Positions 27,998 to 37,463 of a stretch of 64,000 nucleotides of DNA are shown here, in pieces. The stretch is from Shewanella frigidimarina (GTDB lineage Bacteria > Pseudomonadota > Gammaproteobacteria > Enterobacterales > Shewanellaceae): positions 992,001-1,056,000 of the forward strand of contig NZ_RKKE01000001.1 in NCBI RefSeq assembly GCF_003797125.1, read 5' to 3'. Position numbers and translations under genes: made by a program. Each line of letters starts with the position of its first letter. Position 1 is the stretch's first letter. The notes under the pieces are model-generated. The model was given only the letters and a program-made list of their open reading frames with translations. It was not told where the DNA came from and did not search any database.

Positions 27998-29251
27998 TTA
28001 CAAAGCAAATTTATAATAGACGTAAAAACGAGTGTCAGTTAAGTCGTCGCCAGTTGAGTAGTTAACTATGGCGTGACGCGCGCGTACACTCAGGCCGTCG
28101 ACATATTTAGCCAGGTCGTACACCACTGAAAAGTCGGTTTCGTCGATGTCTTTGCTTGAGTCGCCATCAATTTCATAGCTAGCCCAGTTAAGATATGTGC
28201 TAACGCCGCTTAGTGCTGAGTCGGGTGAAAAATTATAAGCGAGTTGAGCACCGTAGCCGTCTTCGTTAGCACGTGATGACTGAACCACTTGTTGAATGAT
28301 CACTTTTTCATCGCCAAATGGAGCCACTACGTCGCCATCGCCAGTGGTCACATACTTAAATGTGGCATCAAATCCGTTCCATTTCATCCCTAAATGGAAG
28401 CCTGCTTGGTAAGTGTCGAATTGTGCAGCGCTTTGGTCTAGCAGACCTGTAGATTCTTGTTTTAAATAAGACGGAATGAAATACCAGTTGGCGGCACCCA
28501 TTTCACCGCTCATATCTAATTTAACATGATACTGGTTGTACACATCTTCCATTGAGTAGTACCACAAGCTAGTTTTAGCTTTTACCGACTCTAACGGTAG
28601 ATTGTAATCTAAACCTAAAGCGTAAATAGGGTTGTCTTCAACATCGATGAAAACGCCCTTACGTGCAAATTCACCTCGGATACCATCAGCCACACTAGCA
28701 AACTCTTCGTTAGTCCAACCCATGTAGTCAGTGATATACAGTGCTGATACGCCCAAGTTCTCAATTGAGGTATTTTTAATACTGGCACCACGGTAAGTGA
28801 ACGGGATTGATCTTAATGGGAACGGGTTCATCATAGGAGTGCGTAACTCTTGAGCACCAACGACTATTTTGGTGTCATACCAATTGCCGCTAACAAAGTA
28901 TTCTTGTAAACGGTTAACTGATGTACGTTCTACCACAGAGCCTGGTGTTCCTCCGCCAACAAGTCCGTACAGACCATCATCGTTTGCATCCCAAATTGGG
29001 TTAGCTGAAGCAAATGAACTGCCAAAGCTTATGCCGTTAGCCTCACCAGAGCGCAGGTAAAAAAGTCCACCGAATGAGGTATCGCGTCTGTCTGTGCTAT
29101 CTCCATCAAAATTACGTTGGAAGTCAAATAATTGAAATTGACCATTTACAGTACCATCATTAAATAAATTGCCCATTGGGTCAGCCGCAAAAGCCGGACT
29201 TGCAGCGAGACATGCAACAACCAAAGGCAGTAGTTTTGTTTTCATCATCAT
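27998..29251 (-). CDS. OprD-family outer-membrane porin
   Basis: This outer-membrane protein of about 417 residues has a signal peptide ending PAFA-ADP and beta-strand-rich sequence throughout. It finishes with the aromatic C-terminal strand FYVYYKFAL typical of porins. It resembles OprD/Shewanella IfcO-like porins that admit small organic acids. ATG codons cluster at 29260, 29251, 29248 and 29245. AGGATGAGA suits one of the last three, so I use 29251. It is the last gene of a unit with a tetraheme cytochrome and a Tat flavoprotein. This suggests that it imports the substrate of that enzyme. Confidence 0.85.
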   Translation of the reverse strand: MMMKTKLLPLVVACLAASPAFAADPMGNLFNDGTVNGQFQLFDFQRNFDGDSTDRRDTSFGGLFYLRSGEANGISFGSSFASANPIWDANDDGLYGLVGGGTPGSVVERTSVNRLQEYFVSGNWYDTKIVVGAQELRTPMMNPFPLRSIPFTYRGASIKNTSIENLGVSALYITDYMGWTNEEFASVADGIRGEFARKGVFIDVEDNPIYALGLDYNLPLESVKAKTSLWYYSMEDVYNQYHVKLDMSGEMGAANWYFIPSYLKQESTGLLDQSAAQFDTYQAGFHLGMKWNGFDATFKYVTTGDGDVVAPFGDEKVIIQQVVQSSRANEDGYGAQLAYNFSPDSALSGVSTYLNWASYEIDGDSSKDIDETDFSVVYDLAKYVDGLSVRARHAIVNYSTGDDLTDTRFYVYYKFAL

Positions 29252-29316
29252 TTTTCTCATCCTAATTATTGTTAACTTTTCTTGTGGTCGAGATATTAAG
29301 GTGCCAAATAGCCGAC

Positions 29317-29673
29317 TTATGGCACAACAAAGTCAAAGCGAAGGTGGCAGCTACCACAGTAGTTTTCTGACTTTTGGTGTACATTGTGACATTTAACGCA
29401 GTCGGTTTCGGTGCCAAAATGGCGATTTTCATGTGGGTTTGTTGGCTTAACATCCTTGGTTTTAGCTGCTAGCTTTTTAGTGTTGTGGCATGTCACGCAC
29501 TTAGACATAGTCACAGGCTCACGCGTTTCAGCTTTACCATGGCAGCTAGCACATTTAAGTCCTTTAGCCGCATGAGTTTGATCCAATAAGGTAGTATTGT
29601 CAGCCATTGCAGTACTTGCGAAAAAGCTCAATGCAAGACAAAGCAAGGTGTTGCGCAGTGTTAATTTCTTCAT
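29317..29673 (-). CDS. Periplasmic tetraheme cytochrome c, flavocytochrome heme subunit
   Basis: This 118-residue cytochrome has signal peptide MKKLTLRNTLLCLALSF ending AMA and four CxxCH motifs (CASCH, CVTCH, CVKCH, CGSCH). The spacing and size match the tetraheme domain of flavocytochromes c3. That domain is fused to the flavin domain in FccA but is a separate chain here. The flavoprotein gene lies 67 bases upstream in the same direction. The pair should form a periplasmic two-subunit reductase, as in methacrylate reductase of Geobacter-type bacteria. Confidence 0.9.
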   Translation of the reverse strand: MKKLTLRNTLLCLALSFFASTAMADNTTLLDQTHAAKGLKCASCHGKAETREPVTMSKCVTCHNTKKLAAKTKDVKPTNPHENRHFGTETDCVKCHNVHQKSENYCGSCHLRFDFVVP

Positions 29674-29740
29674 TGTGTTATTCCATTATTCATTGGGGAA
29701 GGTGCCAAACATCAGGCATCCATTTAACTGTCTTTACGCC

Positions 29741-31420
29741 CTATAGCTTGGCCACGTACTTACCGGCTAAATAGCCAAACGTATAACAACGCCCTAGTGA
29801 CAATCCGAATACAGTCAGTGGGTAATCAACGCCACCATAGAAGCCGCCACCTAAGTTACCGATAACGAATAAACCGCCAATTTTTTTGCCATCAGCATCA
29901 AGTGCTTGATGATTTTTATCGACTAGCATTCCTGAACAAAGGGTTGAGATACGCATGCGGCGATGAATGCCATAGAAAGGAGCTTTAACAATGGGAAGCA
30001 TTTTTGCTGAAGGCTTACCAAAATCGTCATCTTTACCTGTTTTGCAAAGCTCGTTATAACGCTTAATATTGGCAACGAAGGTTTTAGGGTCACATTCAAG
30101 TTTTACTGCAAGCTCTTCCAAAGTATTGGCTGAGTAGGTATTTGTCTGAGATGCATACACGCCGATCTTAGGCGCTGGATCTTCAGGCATATAGATTTTC
30201 ATTTCTTCAGGTGAGTAGAGTTTTCCAGGCCAGTCTTTAGCTTGAGTCATGTAATTTGAATCGAAGACCTGAGAGTAATTACCCGCATTTTCTGCATCAC
30301 GTAGGTAGTTATTCATCAATGACATTTCTACCGTTTCATTGACAAAACGATTACCTTTACGGTTAACAGCAAGGAATGGCATATCACACATTGAAGCAGG
30401 ACCTGCATCAAAATCGTGCAACATTTTGGTATGGCCAATAGGTTCAATTACGCCACCCGCCCAGTACGCCATAGAGAAACCATCGCCAGTACGATCCATT
30501 TGCTTGCGTTCGAAATGCTTTAAATCAGGAATGAAAAAATTACACATCGCTTCGTTATTCTGGTAATCACCAGACGATAAAATCACACCTTTTTTGGCTA
30601 GGTATTTGTGATACTTACCATCACGGTCTTTGGCAATAACACCGATAACTTTGCCTGATACATCTTGGATAAGTTGCTGTGCAGGCATATTGAAGAAGAA
30701 TTTAACACCCGCTTTTTCAGCCACTTTAGCCAAATCACGCATGCCGTCACCGGTGGTATATGGCTTAGGGCCACAAAATGAGGTAACAAAGTTGAGTTTA
30801 TGTTCAGTGACACCATGAATACCATGTTGCACTTTTGTGCCTTGGTCTACGATTTGCGCGCCACCTTTTTTAGCACGATCAATCACCCAAGAAACCGCCT
30901 CACCAGAGTTATACGCCCATTCTCTTACAAGTTCTGGGTGGCAACGGTGAGCGCTGTCACCCATAAGACGGTTTACCATTGCTTCTACGGCAGCCTTGTC
31001 GCTGTTGGCCAAATCAATACCAGAACCCGTGTTACCTTGAGACACGACAATCGCTTGTTTTTGCAATACTGCAACTTTAGCGCCGTTTTCTGCCGCAGAT
31101 AACGCAGCAGGAACACCAGAAGCACCAGCACCAACCACAACCACATCGAACGTTTGTGTCGATGCGATCAGTCTGTCAGAAATCGGTTTCGGCTTAGGCA
31201 TAAACTCTAACGTTGCGCCGCCATCTGAACTTTTAGCTGCGTTTTGGCAGGCTTCATCTGTTGCAGCAGAAGCCATTCCGCCACTTAGGCCGGTAAATGC
31301 AACTGCGCCAGTACCCACTGCAGCACGAGTTAAAAAGCTACGTCGTGAAATACCATTTTGCAGGACATTCGCGGTGTATTGACCGATTGCTTCCGGCTTG
31401 TTTGAATCATTATTACTCAT
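29741..31420 (-). CDS. Tat-exported FAD flavoprotein, flavocytochrome c family, substrate unknown
   Basis: This 559-residue protein has a twin-arginine signal SRRSFLTR (arginines 26-27) and signal cleavage near ASA-AT. It carries the FAD-binding turn VVVVGAGASGVPAALSA, then the FAD_binding_2/fumarate reductase fold. Aligned with FccA, the acid-catalyst Arg402 position is Met (FVNETVEM) and the His504 position is Ser (STLCSG). The Arg544 loop reads GGVDYPLTVFG. It is therefore unlikely to reduce fumarate. The start at 31420 has AGGAG at good spacing; an ATG six bases earlier is too close. It is the first gene of the unit, divergent from a GntR regulator. It probably reduces an organic acceptor in the periplasm. 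Confidence 0.85.
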   Translation of the reverse strand: MSNNDSNKPEAIGQYTANVLQNGISRRSFLTRAAVGTGAVAFTGLSGGMASAATDEACQNAAKSSDGGATLEFMPKPKPISDRLIASTQTFDVVVVGAGASGVPAALSAAENGAKVAVLQKQAIVVSQGNTGSGIDLANSDKAAVEAMVNRLMGDSAHRCHPELVREWAYNSGEAVSWVIDRAKKGGAQIVDQGTKVQHGIHGVTEHKLNFVTSFCGPKPYTTGDGMRDLAKVAEKAGVKFFFNMPAQQLIQDVSGKVIGVIAKDRDGKYHKYLAKKGVILSSGDYQNNEAMCNFFIPDLKHFERKQMDRTGDGFSMAYWAGGVIEPIGHTKMLHDFDAGPASMCDMPFLAVNRKGNRFVNETVEMSLMNNYLRDAENAGNYSQVFDSNYMTQAKDWPGKLYSPEEMKIYMPEDPAPKIGVYASQTNTYSANTLEELAVKLECDPKTFVANIKRYNELCKTGKDDDFGKPSAKMLPIVKAPFYGIHRRMRISTLCSGMLVDKNHQALDADGKKIGGLFVIGNLGGGFYGGVDYPLTVFGLSLGRCYTFGYLAGKYVAKL

Positions 31421-31894
31421 TGTCATACTCCTTTTGCCCCCACCGTCACAATGGATACAACATCATTTACTGCGATATTGGACCCGCTCATAACCGTATA
31501 GAGCTACTGTGTTCTACTTGCATCAAAAGTAGGGCTCGCTCAGAAAGTGGGGAAAAGTCTTAATATGATAATGGTTAAATATTAACCCCAAATTCGATAC
31601 GTTAAATGTATGACATATGATATTACTCATAAAGGGGTAGTTATTGCATCTATGGAGTAGATCTCAAAAAAATGAATTTTGTGACTTTCTAACAAAAAAA
31701 TTACAAATCGCATCGACGGTGACGTAAATCCAGGATGAATATCAACAGAAAAGCGAATAATTGGAGTTAAGTCACACACTTATAAGTCGTCGTAACGCAT
31801 AAATAGGGGCGTAGAAACATGGATATTTCATCAGTAAAACTATTAAGCATATGTATGAGCATGATAGAATATAGGCAAGAACAAACGTAGGACA
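31421..31894. promoter_or_regulatory. Divergent control region with GntR-type site candidates
   Basis: This 474-base AT-rich region separates the flavoprotein gene from the FadR-type regulator. ATGTATGACAT at 31606-31616 has the GT-N3-AC core of FadR-subfamily operators. A close variant with one inserted base (ATGTATGAGCAT) sits at 31851, just upstream of the regulator gene. A GT-TTG-AC variant recurs at 32925-32935, before the esterase gene. No coding frame is convincing. Confidence 0.45.
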
Positions 31895-32620
31895 ATGAAC
31901 TTGGTTAACTTTACCCCCGTCAAACAAATCAAAGCTTCCGATGAAATTGGAAACCAGTTAAGAAATGCTATTTTTGAAGGCAAGTATTTAGCTGGTGATA
32001 AACTGCCGTCTGAACGAGAACTCATTGAATTGTTTCAAATAAGTCGCACCGTTGTGCGAGAAGCAATTAAAGGACTTGAAGCGAGTGGCCTTGTAGAAAT
32101 TAAACAAGGTGCGATGGGTGGTGCTTTCGTAAAACTGATGACATTTGAGCGACTGACTAATGTGTGTCAGGAATTGTTCACCATGGAAAAAATGTCATTC
32201 GCCGAAGTCTGCGAGGCACGATTACAAATTGAGCCTATGGTCGCGAAATTAGCAGCGCAAAACTGCACACCAGAAATGGCAGAAAAATTGCGTGAAGCAT
32301 CACGCAATGAAGAACACATATTAGACTACCCTGATACCGTTTATTTACGTCAAAAAGTGCATTATATTTTAGCTGACATGTCAGGGAATCGTTTTTTAGC
32401 TGCTATCGTCAAATCTCTGTTACAAGTCATAAGTAAAGCTACAGCAAAATTTGAACCTAGCCATGAAAAAGTCCATCCAGCAGGGCTTCATGACGCAATA
32501 ATTGCTGCGGTTATCGCGCAGAACGGATCACAAGCTGAAGCAGAGATGCGCAAACACCTACAGGAATTTACCCTAATGCTAGATGCTGTAGAAAAAGAAT
32601 ATAGATACACTGAAAAATAG
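31895..32620 (+). CDS. GntR family transcriptional regulator, FadR (FCD) subfamily
   Basis: This 241-residue regulator has an N-terminal winged helix-turn-helix (about 10-75: LPSERELIELFQISRTVVREAIKGL region) and a C-terminal all-helical FCD ligand domain (about 100-230). The FCD domain has Asp/His/His-type residues for a metal-bound carboxylate effector. FadR-subfamily regulators commonly sense organic acids and repress adjacent catabolic genes. AGGA precedes the ATG. Its position between the flavocytochrome unit and the esterase gene suggests that it controls both. A terminator follows. Confidence 0.9.
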   Translation: MNLVNFTPVKQIKASDEIGNQLRNAIFEGKYLAGDKLPSERELIELFQISRTVVREAIKGLEASGLVEIKQGAMGGAFVKLMTFERLTNVCQELFTMEKMSFAEVCEARLQIEPMVAKLAAQNCTPEMAEKLREASRNEEHILDYPDTVYLRQKVHYILADMSGNRFLAAIVKSLLQVISKATAKFEPSHEKVHPAGLHDAIIAAVIAQNGSQAEAEMRKHLQEFTLMLDAVEKEYRYTEK

Positions 32621-32652
32621 CTTTTTTTATACCATACAGTCTTGATTATACG

Positions 32653-32683
32653 CAGGTTCATGTCTATTCACGAGCCTGTTTTT
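32653..32683 (+). terminator. Probable terminator after the GntR gene
   Basis: CAGGTTC pairs with GAGCCTG (one G-T pair) across a 12-base interval and is followed by five T residues, about 30 bases after the stop. The remaining sequence up to 32966 is AT-rich, with only the GT-TTG-AC site candidate noted separately. Confidence 0.6.
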
Positions 32684-32966
32684 ACAGCCATAGTCAAACA
32701 AAATTCCACCAAGATTTGCAGCATGATTACTCAACCCATGTACACAACAGCTAAGCCAGCCAAATGACCTTATCACATTACTAACAGCCTATTTATCCTC
32801 ACCACAAACCGCGTAATTTTCTGTTTTGTCACACCAACTGCGATCCATTTCCCAACAATTTCGAAACTGAGACCTCTTCGTCATTAATTTCTTATCAGTA
32901 TTTACCTAATAAAGCATATGTTATACGTTTGACATACTACCAATAGATATGGCAATAAGGATTAAT

Positions 32967-34695
32967 ATGAAAACGGAAAATCTATGGATTCCCTTAGCTT
33001 TGGCACCTTTGTGTATTGCTCTTTACGGCTGCAATAGGACTCATCCACTAAAACGGTTCCACTGCTTGAGGCCGCAACACCTGCGAGTATTATTAGCTGT
33101 GCCACACTAACAACTGAGTTTAATTATGCCGATACTACAATCACTAGTGCAGAACTTATCCCTGCGGGTGACGTGGAATATGCCGCAGGCGAAATCTACC
33201 CATCTCCGTCACATTGTTTAATCAAAGGGTTAATGAACGAAAGAACTGGTATAGGTATGGGTGGCGATGCCGACTATGCTATTGGTTTTGAAATGCGTTT
33301 ACCGTCTGATTGGAATGGCCGTTTTTATTTTCAAGCCAATGGCGGCTTAGATGGTTCAGTGCAAAAAGCGGTGGGTCGCTTCCTTAAATCTGCAAGCAAA
33401 GATTCTGGCGCCCTAAAAAAAGGCTTTGCAGTCATTAGTTCCGACACTGGGCACGCATCACCTGCGCCCTTATTCGGGATGGATCCTCAGGCACGCTTAG
33501 ATTATGGCTACAATGCGGTCGCAGAACTCACGCCAATGGCTAAATCTCTGATTGAAACAGCCTATGGTAAACAGCCTGACCGCTCCTACTTTGGTGGCTG
33601 TTCAAACGGTGGACGCCACACCATGGTTGCCGCGACACGCTATGCCGATTTATACGATGGCTTCTTAGTGGGTAACCCAGGGTTCAACCTCCCCAACCTG
33701 CTGTTTCGCAACTTTATGGCATTCAGCAATATTCAAGCCTAGTGAATGTTGATGCCGAAAATGTACTTACCTCTTTACAAAGTAGCTTCACCCAAGCAGA
33801 ATTTGCACTCGTTTCAAGTAAAGTTGCACAACAATGTGACGCATTAGATGGTGCAAGCGACGGAATGGTACAAGATACTTACGGTTGCCAAGATGCATTT
33901 GATTTAGCGCGAGATGTACCAACTTGCCCTGCAGACCGAGATGGCACATGTTTAACTGCCGCGCAAAAAACGGTCATGACCAACATTATGTCTGGGCCAC
34001 GAAATAGCAATACAGATGCAGCCATTTATTCAGACTTCCCCTATGACGCTGGCATGGGAACCAACGACTATTATAACTGGGAATTTTTCATGGCAATGAT
34101 GAGAGATCCTGGCGCTGTGGCATTTATATTTTCAACCGCCCCCACCCCTTACGATTCATCGGAGCTCGGCTCATATGAATATGTGATGAGTCTCGATATG
34201 GATACCGATGTTGAGCGTATTTATGCCATTGATGACACTTACACCGAGTCTGGCATGGCGTTCATGACGCCACCAAACCCAACAGATCTGACGATATTAC
34301 GAGATCGTGGTGCAAAAATGATGGTCGTTCATGGGACTTCTGACGCGGTATTTTCGCCTAACGATACGGTTAATTGGTACAAAGGGTTACAGGACGTTAA
34401 TGAAAATCAAGCCGACGAGTTTGCTCGCTTATATTTAGTCCCTGGTATGAACCATTGCGGTAACGGACTCGCTACAGACCGCTTTGACATGCTTGACTCG
34501 CTTGTTAAATGGGTTGAAAAAGGCCAAGCACCTGAGAGTATAAATGCTGCTGTTCGTTCTGAAAATACTGAGTTGCCTGCTAACTGGTCCAAAACTCGCT
34601 CCAGACCGTTATGCCCTTTCCCAAAAGTGGCAACCTATAGCGGCACAGGCGACATGGAAGAGGCTACTAACTTTACCTGCGTAACGCCTAAATAA
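32967..34695 (+). pseudogene. Tannase/feruloyl esterase family lipoprotein, broken by two frameshifts
   Basis: Three consecutive frames join into one esterase of about 570 residues. The first frame (from ATG 32967) gives a lipoprotein signal ending LYGC. The reading must then shift near 33035 to continue DSSTKTVPLLEAATPAS, and shift again near 33720, where one frame stops at AFSNIQA while another continues IQQYSSLVNVDAENV. The tannase signature GCSNGGR (serine nucleophile), the Asp region VVHGTSDAVF and the His region PGMNHCG are all intact. The intact enzyme would cleave aromatic or other carboxylic esters at the cell surface. It is a decayed gene, unless these are sequencing errors or programmed shifts. 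Confidence 0.8.
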
Positions 34696-34836
34696 TGAGC
34701 AGCTGAGTAATAAACCCCGAAGTAATAATGACAACAGGGCCACATCATGGCGCACCTAGATTGTTGAGCTAGATTGTGGCGCTAGATGTCCATCACTGGA
34801 ATGCGTTTTGGGCACAGCTTCATTTAGAGGTAAACA

Positions 34837-34863
34837 AAAAAGGAGCATTTTATGCTCCTTTTT
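34837..34863. terminator. Bidirectional terminator between the esterase remnant and the DUF1499 gene
   Basis: AAAAAGGAGCA pairs with TGCTCCTTTTT across a 5-base loop, with A-runs and T-runs on both sides. It can serve the two convergent genes. Confidence 0.85.
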
Positions 34864-34891
34864 ATTGGTTAAAACCTACCACTTAATTTAT

Positions 34892-35650
34892 TCAAGACTC
34901 AAAGAACCGCTGACTAAATTCTTGAATACGCTTTGCATTCACTCCCGCATCACCAATGCCAATCCGCGAGACGCTGCGTAAATCAATACGACTGCCCTGC
35001 TCTAGCGAAGAAACAACGATAACGACATCATCTGCAAAATTGAAAAAAGGCGTTGTTGCCGTACTTTCAAAGCGCAGTGATTTTGGGTCTTGAGCTACAA
35101 TGGTCCAGCCCATGGTTTTAGCGACATTTAATGCTTTTTGATAAGCCGCTTCTACCGATAAGTCTGACGCTATAGGCTGAATATTGGGAAAAGCTTGTCG
35201 TTGTTGTGCGGCAATCTCTTCTCCGCCATAAACCAAACTATTTTTAGCGCCAATGCGGCTGTCAGTTAAAAACTCAAACTGCGGTGGTGATTGAGTGTTG
35301 GTAGTAATATCGTGAATAGGTGGATATTTCACTGGTTTGATAACCAACGCCATAATGCTTGGCGACAATATAGCTAAGCCCAGTAATAGTGCTATTGTAG
35401 AGGTTAATATACCTTTGCCTTTAGCGTTGCTGTCTTGCTTAATAGTAAAGCTGGTACCTAATGCGAGCACCGCAACCACCACCACTAAATAACCTAACAG
35501 GTTATTGTAATTACGGCTGGCCATAAAGCCGACAATTGGGTCCCACAATCCCAATGACGAGCCAAGCACCATCAAAGCCGCAATCGCGACAGAGACGATG
35601 GCAACGATCAATGCGATATTGCCTATATTACGTTTTTGCATAACATCCAT
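34892..35650 (-). CDS. DUF1499 domain membrane protein
   Basis: This 252-residue inner-membrane protein has three or four hydrophobic segments in the first 120 residues (about 12-35, 50-65, 83-105). A soluble C-terminal domain (about 125-250) follows with the DUF1499 pattern, including FNFADDVVIVV and SRSVSRIG-like IDLRSVSRIGIGDAG. The function of this domain family is not established. It is a single gene with its own terminator downstream, and upstream is a plain promoter region before norR. No link to the nitric oxide genes is evident. Confidence 0.8.
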   Translation of the reverse strand: MDVMQKRNIGNIALIVAIVSVAIAALMVLGSSLGLWDPIVGFMASRNYNNLLGYLVVVVAVLALGTSFTIKQDSNAKGKGILTSTIALLLGLAILSPSIMALVIKPVKYPPIHDITTNTQSPPQFEFLTDSRIGAKNSLVYGGEEIAAQQRQAFPNIQPIASDLSVEAAYQKALNVAKTMGWTIVAQDPKSLRFESTATTPFFNFADDVVIVVSSLEQGSRIDLRSVSRIGIGDAGVNAKRIQEFSQRFFES

Positions 35651-35778
35651 CCTTTAGAAGACCCTAATTAACCCAACTTATATTGACCTGTTTTTGTCGG
35701 AATAAATTTCTGTTCATCGATAATATATTTTCGCTCACAGGCTATTCACACAACCTATTTTAGGTTTATACCTTACGA

Positions 35779-37359
35779 TTAATATGCCGCATTTGGATCA
35801 AGTCCTAAACGACGCATTGTGCGAATTAAGTTGCTTCTATCCAGCTGTAAACGTCTGGCGACAGCGGCTAAATTACCTCGTTCTGTCACTAATACCGTCT
35901 GTATTATTTGTCGTTGGTACTCATCGGTAGAATCGCGTAGTCCAAGGGTTAACACCTGCGATAATGCGGCTGCGGCATTACTATCGTTGATAATATCAAC
36001 CTCGGCTATTGCTGGTGCGACAGAATGGTTCACAACAAACTCGGAACCGAGATGAACACGGCTAATGCTAATAATGCTGGCATGACGCCCTTGCTCGCTA
36101 ATAGCCCTTAACGCAGCACGGCTGAGTAAGTGTTCTAACTCGCGCACATTGCCTGGCCAATGGTATTGGGTTAACTGATCAATCGCTGTTTGTTGCAATC
36201 TTAGTTTCGCGACGCCAAGCTGATGTTGGCTTTTTTCTAAAAAATAGCCTGCCAGTAAAATAACGTCTTTACCACGCTCGCGTAATGGTGGCACAGGTAA
36301 AGGATACACACTCAAGCGATGATATAAGTCAGCCCTAAAGCGACCTTCTTTGACTTCTAACTGTAAATTACGGTTAGTTGCGGCAACAATTCTGACATCC
36401 ACTACGATGATGTTATCGCTGCCGACACGTTGAATTTCACCATTTTGCAGCGCGCGCAACAACTTAGCTTGCACGGCAAGCGGCAACTCACCCACTTCGT
36501 CTAAAAATAACGTCCCACCATCGGCTAATTCAAAGCGGCCACGACGATCACTTACCGCACCAGAATACGCGCCTTTTACATGGCCAAAGAGTTCACTTTC
36601 AACAATGCTTTCTGGCAATGCAGCACAGTTAATTTGCACTAGCGGTTGCTCACTGCGACGTGATTGCTGATGAATACTTTTGGCAACCAGCTCTTTACCC
36701 ACACCAGTTTCGCCAGTGATTAATACTGATAGATCACTGGCAGCAACGGTATTTATCTCTGACAATAAATCCGTAATTGCGACACTGTTACCAATAATAC
36801 TCGACGGGCCAGCAGTCGCTAACATGCACTGCGCCACTTGATGATTACGTTCCACTTGAGCTTCTAACGCTTCAATATGTTCACTGGTACTAATCGCAGC
36901 GGCCACAGCTGCAATATAAGCACGGGTTTCGGTTGGGTTAAGCGAATCAAAGCTACCGGCTTTCATGGCGTCTAAGGTTAAAACGCCCCACGCTTTACCA
37001 TCGATATAAATAGTACTGCCCATACAGTCATGCACGTGCAATTGTTCACTGCCATCATCGACTAAACCGTCGTAGGGATCGGGCAGCGTTGAGTCGGCAT
37101 CAAAGCGGGTAATATGTGGGTTAGCTAAAATTTGCTGTAAGCGTGGATGGTGGTTAATCGAAAACTGTCTGGCGAGGGCTTGCTGCTTTAGCCCTACAAC
37201 GGCTACTGGCACTAAATGATCATGTTTAAGTTTCAACAAGGCCACTACGTCGCATGGGATAGCGCGCTGAATCGCTAAAATCAGCCGTAAGTAACGCTCC
37301 GATTTTATCAGGTCACGATTTAAGTCTTCTACAATGTCGATAAAGGGAACAATATTCAT
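35779..37359 (-). CDS. norR: Nitric oxide-responsive sigma-54 activator NorR
   Basis: This 526-residue activator has an N-terminal GAF domain (about 1-165), which in NorR binds NO at a non-heme iron. The AAA+ domain has Walker A GETGVGKE, the sigma-54-contact loop GAYSGA (a mild variant of GAFTGA) and Walker B GTLFLDEVGE. The C-terminal Fis-type helix-turn-helix ends RRLQLDRSNLIRTMRRLG. It is divergent from hmp, and the shared region holds three GT-N7-AC sites and a -24/-12-like promoter. This is the known Shewanella/Vibrio arrangement in which NorR activates hmp. Confidence 0.92.
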   Translation of the reverse strand: MNIVPFIDIVEDLNRDLIKSERYLRLILAIQRAIPCDVVALLKLKHDHLVPVAVVGLKQQALARQFSINHHPRLQQILANPHITRFDADSTLPDPYDGLVDDGSEQLHVHDCMGSTIYIDGKAWGVLTLDAMKAGSFDSLNPTETRAYIAAVAAAISTSEHIEALEAQVERNHQVAQCMLATAGPSSIIGNSVAITDLLSEINTVAASDLSVLITGETGVGKELVAKSIHQQSRRSEQPLVQINCAALPESIVESELFGHVKGAYSGAVSDRRGRFELADGGTLFLDEVGELPLAVQAKLLRALQNGEIQRVGSDNIIVVDVRIVAATNRNLQLEVKEGRFRADLYHRLSVYPLPVPPLRERGKDVILLAGYFLEKSQHQLGVAKLRLQQTAIDQLTQYHWPGNVRELEHLLSRAALRAISEQGRHASIISISRVHLGSEFVVNHSVAPAIAEVDIINDSNAAAALSQVLTLGLRDSTDEYQRQIIQTVLVTERGNLAAVARRLQLDRSNLIRTMRRLGLDPNAAY

Positions 37360-37364
37360 AACAA

Positions 37365-37422
37365 GTCAAATAAACCTAATTTAGGTTAATTTAACACATT
37401 TATTGATCTAGGTCAATTTAAC
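37365..37422. promoter_or_regulatory. Three NorR-type enhancer sites (GT-N7-AC)
   Basis: The 11-base sites GTCAAATAAAC (37365-37375), GTTAATTTAAC (37385-37395) and GTCAATTTAAC (37412-37422) all fit GT-N7-AC with an AT core. Three such sites also precede norVW in E. coli. They lie 40-115 bases upstream of the sigma-54-like promoter of hmp. Confidence 0.7.
37403..37416. promoter_or_regulatory. FNR-like dyad in the norR-hmp region
   Basis: TTGAT-CTAG-GTCAA matches the FNR/EtrA consensus TTGAT-N4-ATCAA at nine of ten positions and overlaps the third NorR site. It may add anaerobic control of hmp. Confidence 0.45.
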
Positions 37423-37463
37423 CTTTATATAATTTTTATGCTTAAAATCAGCTGGATAAATGT

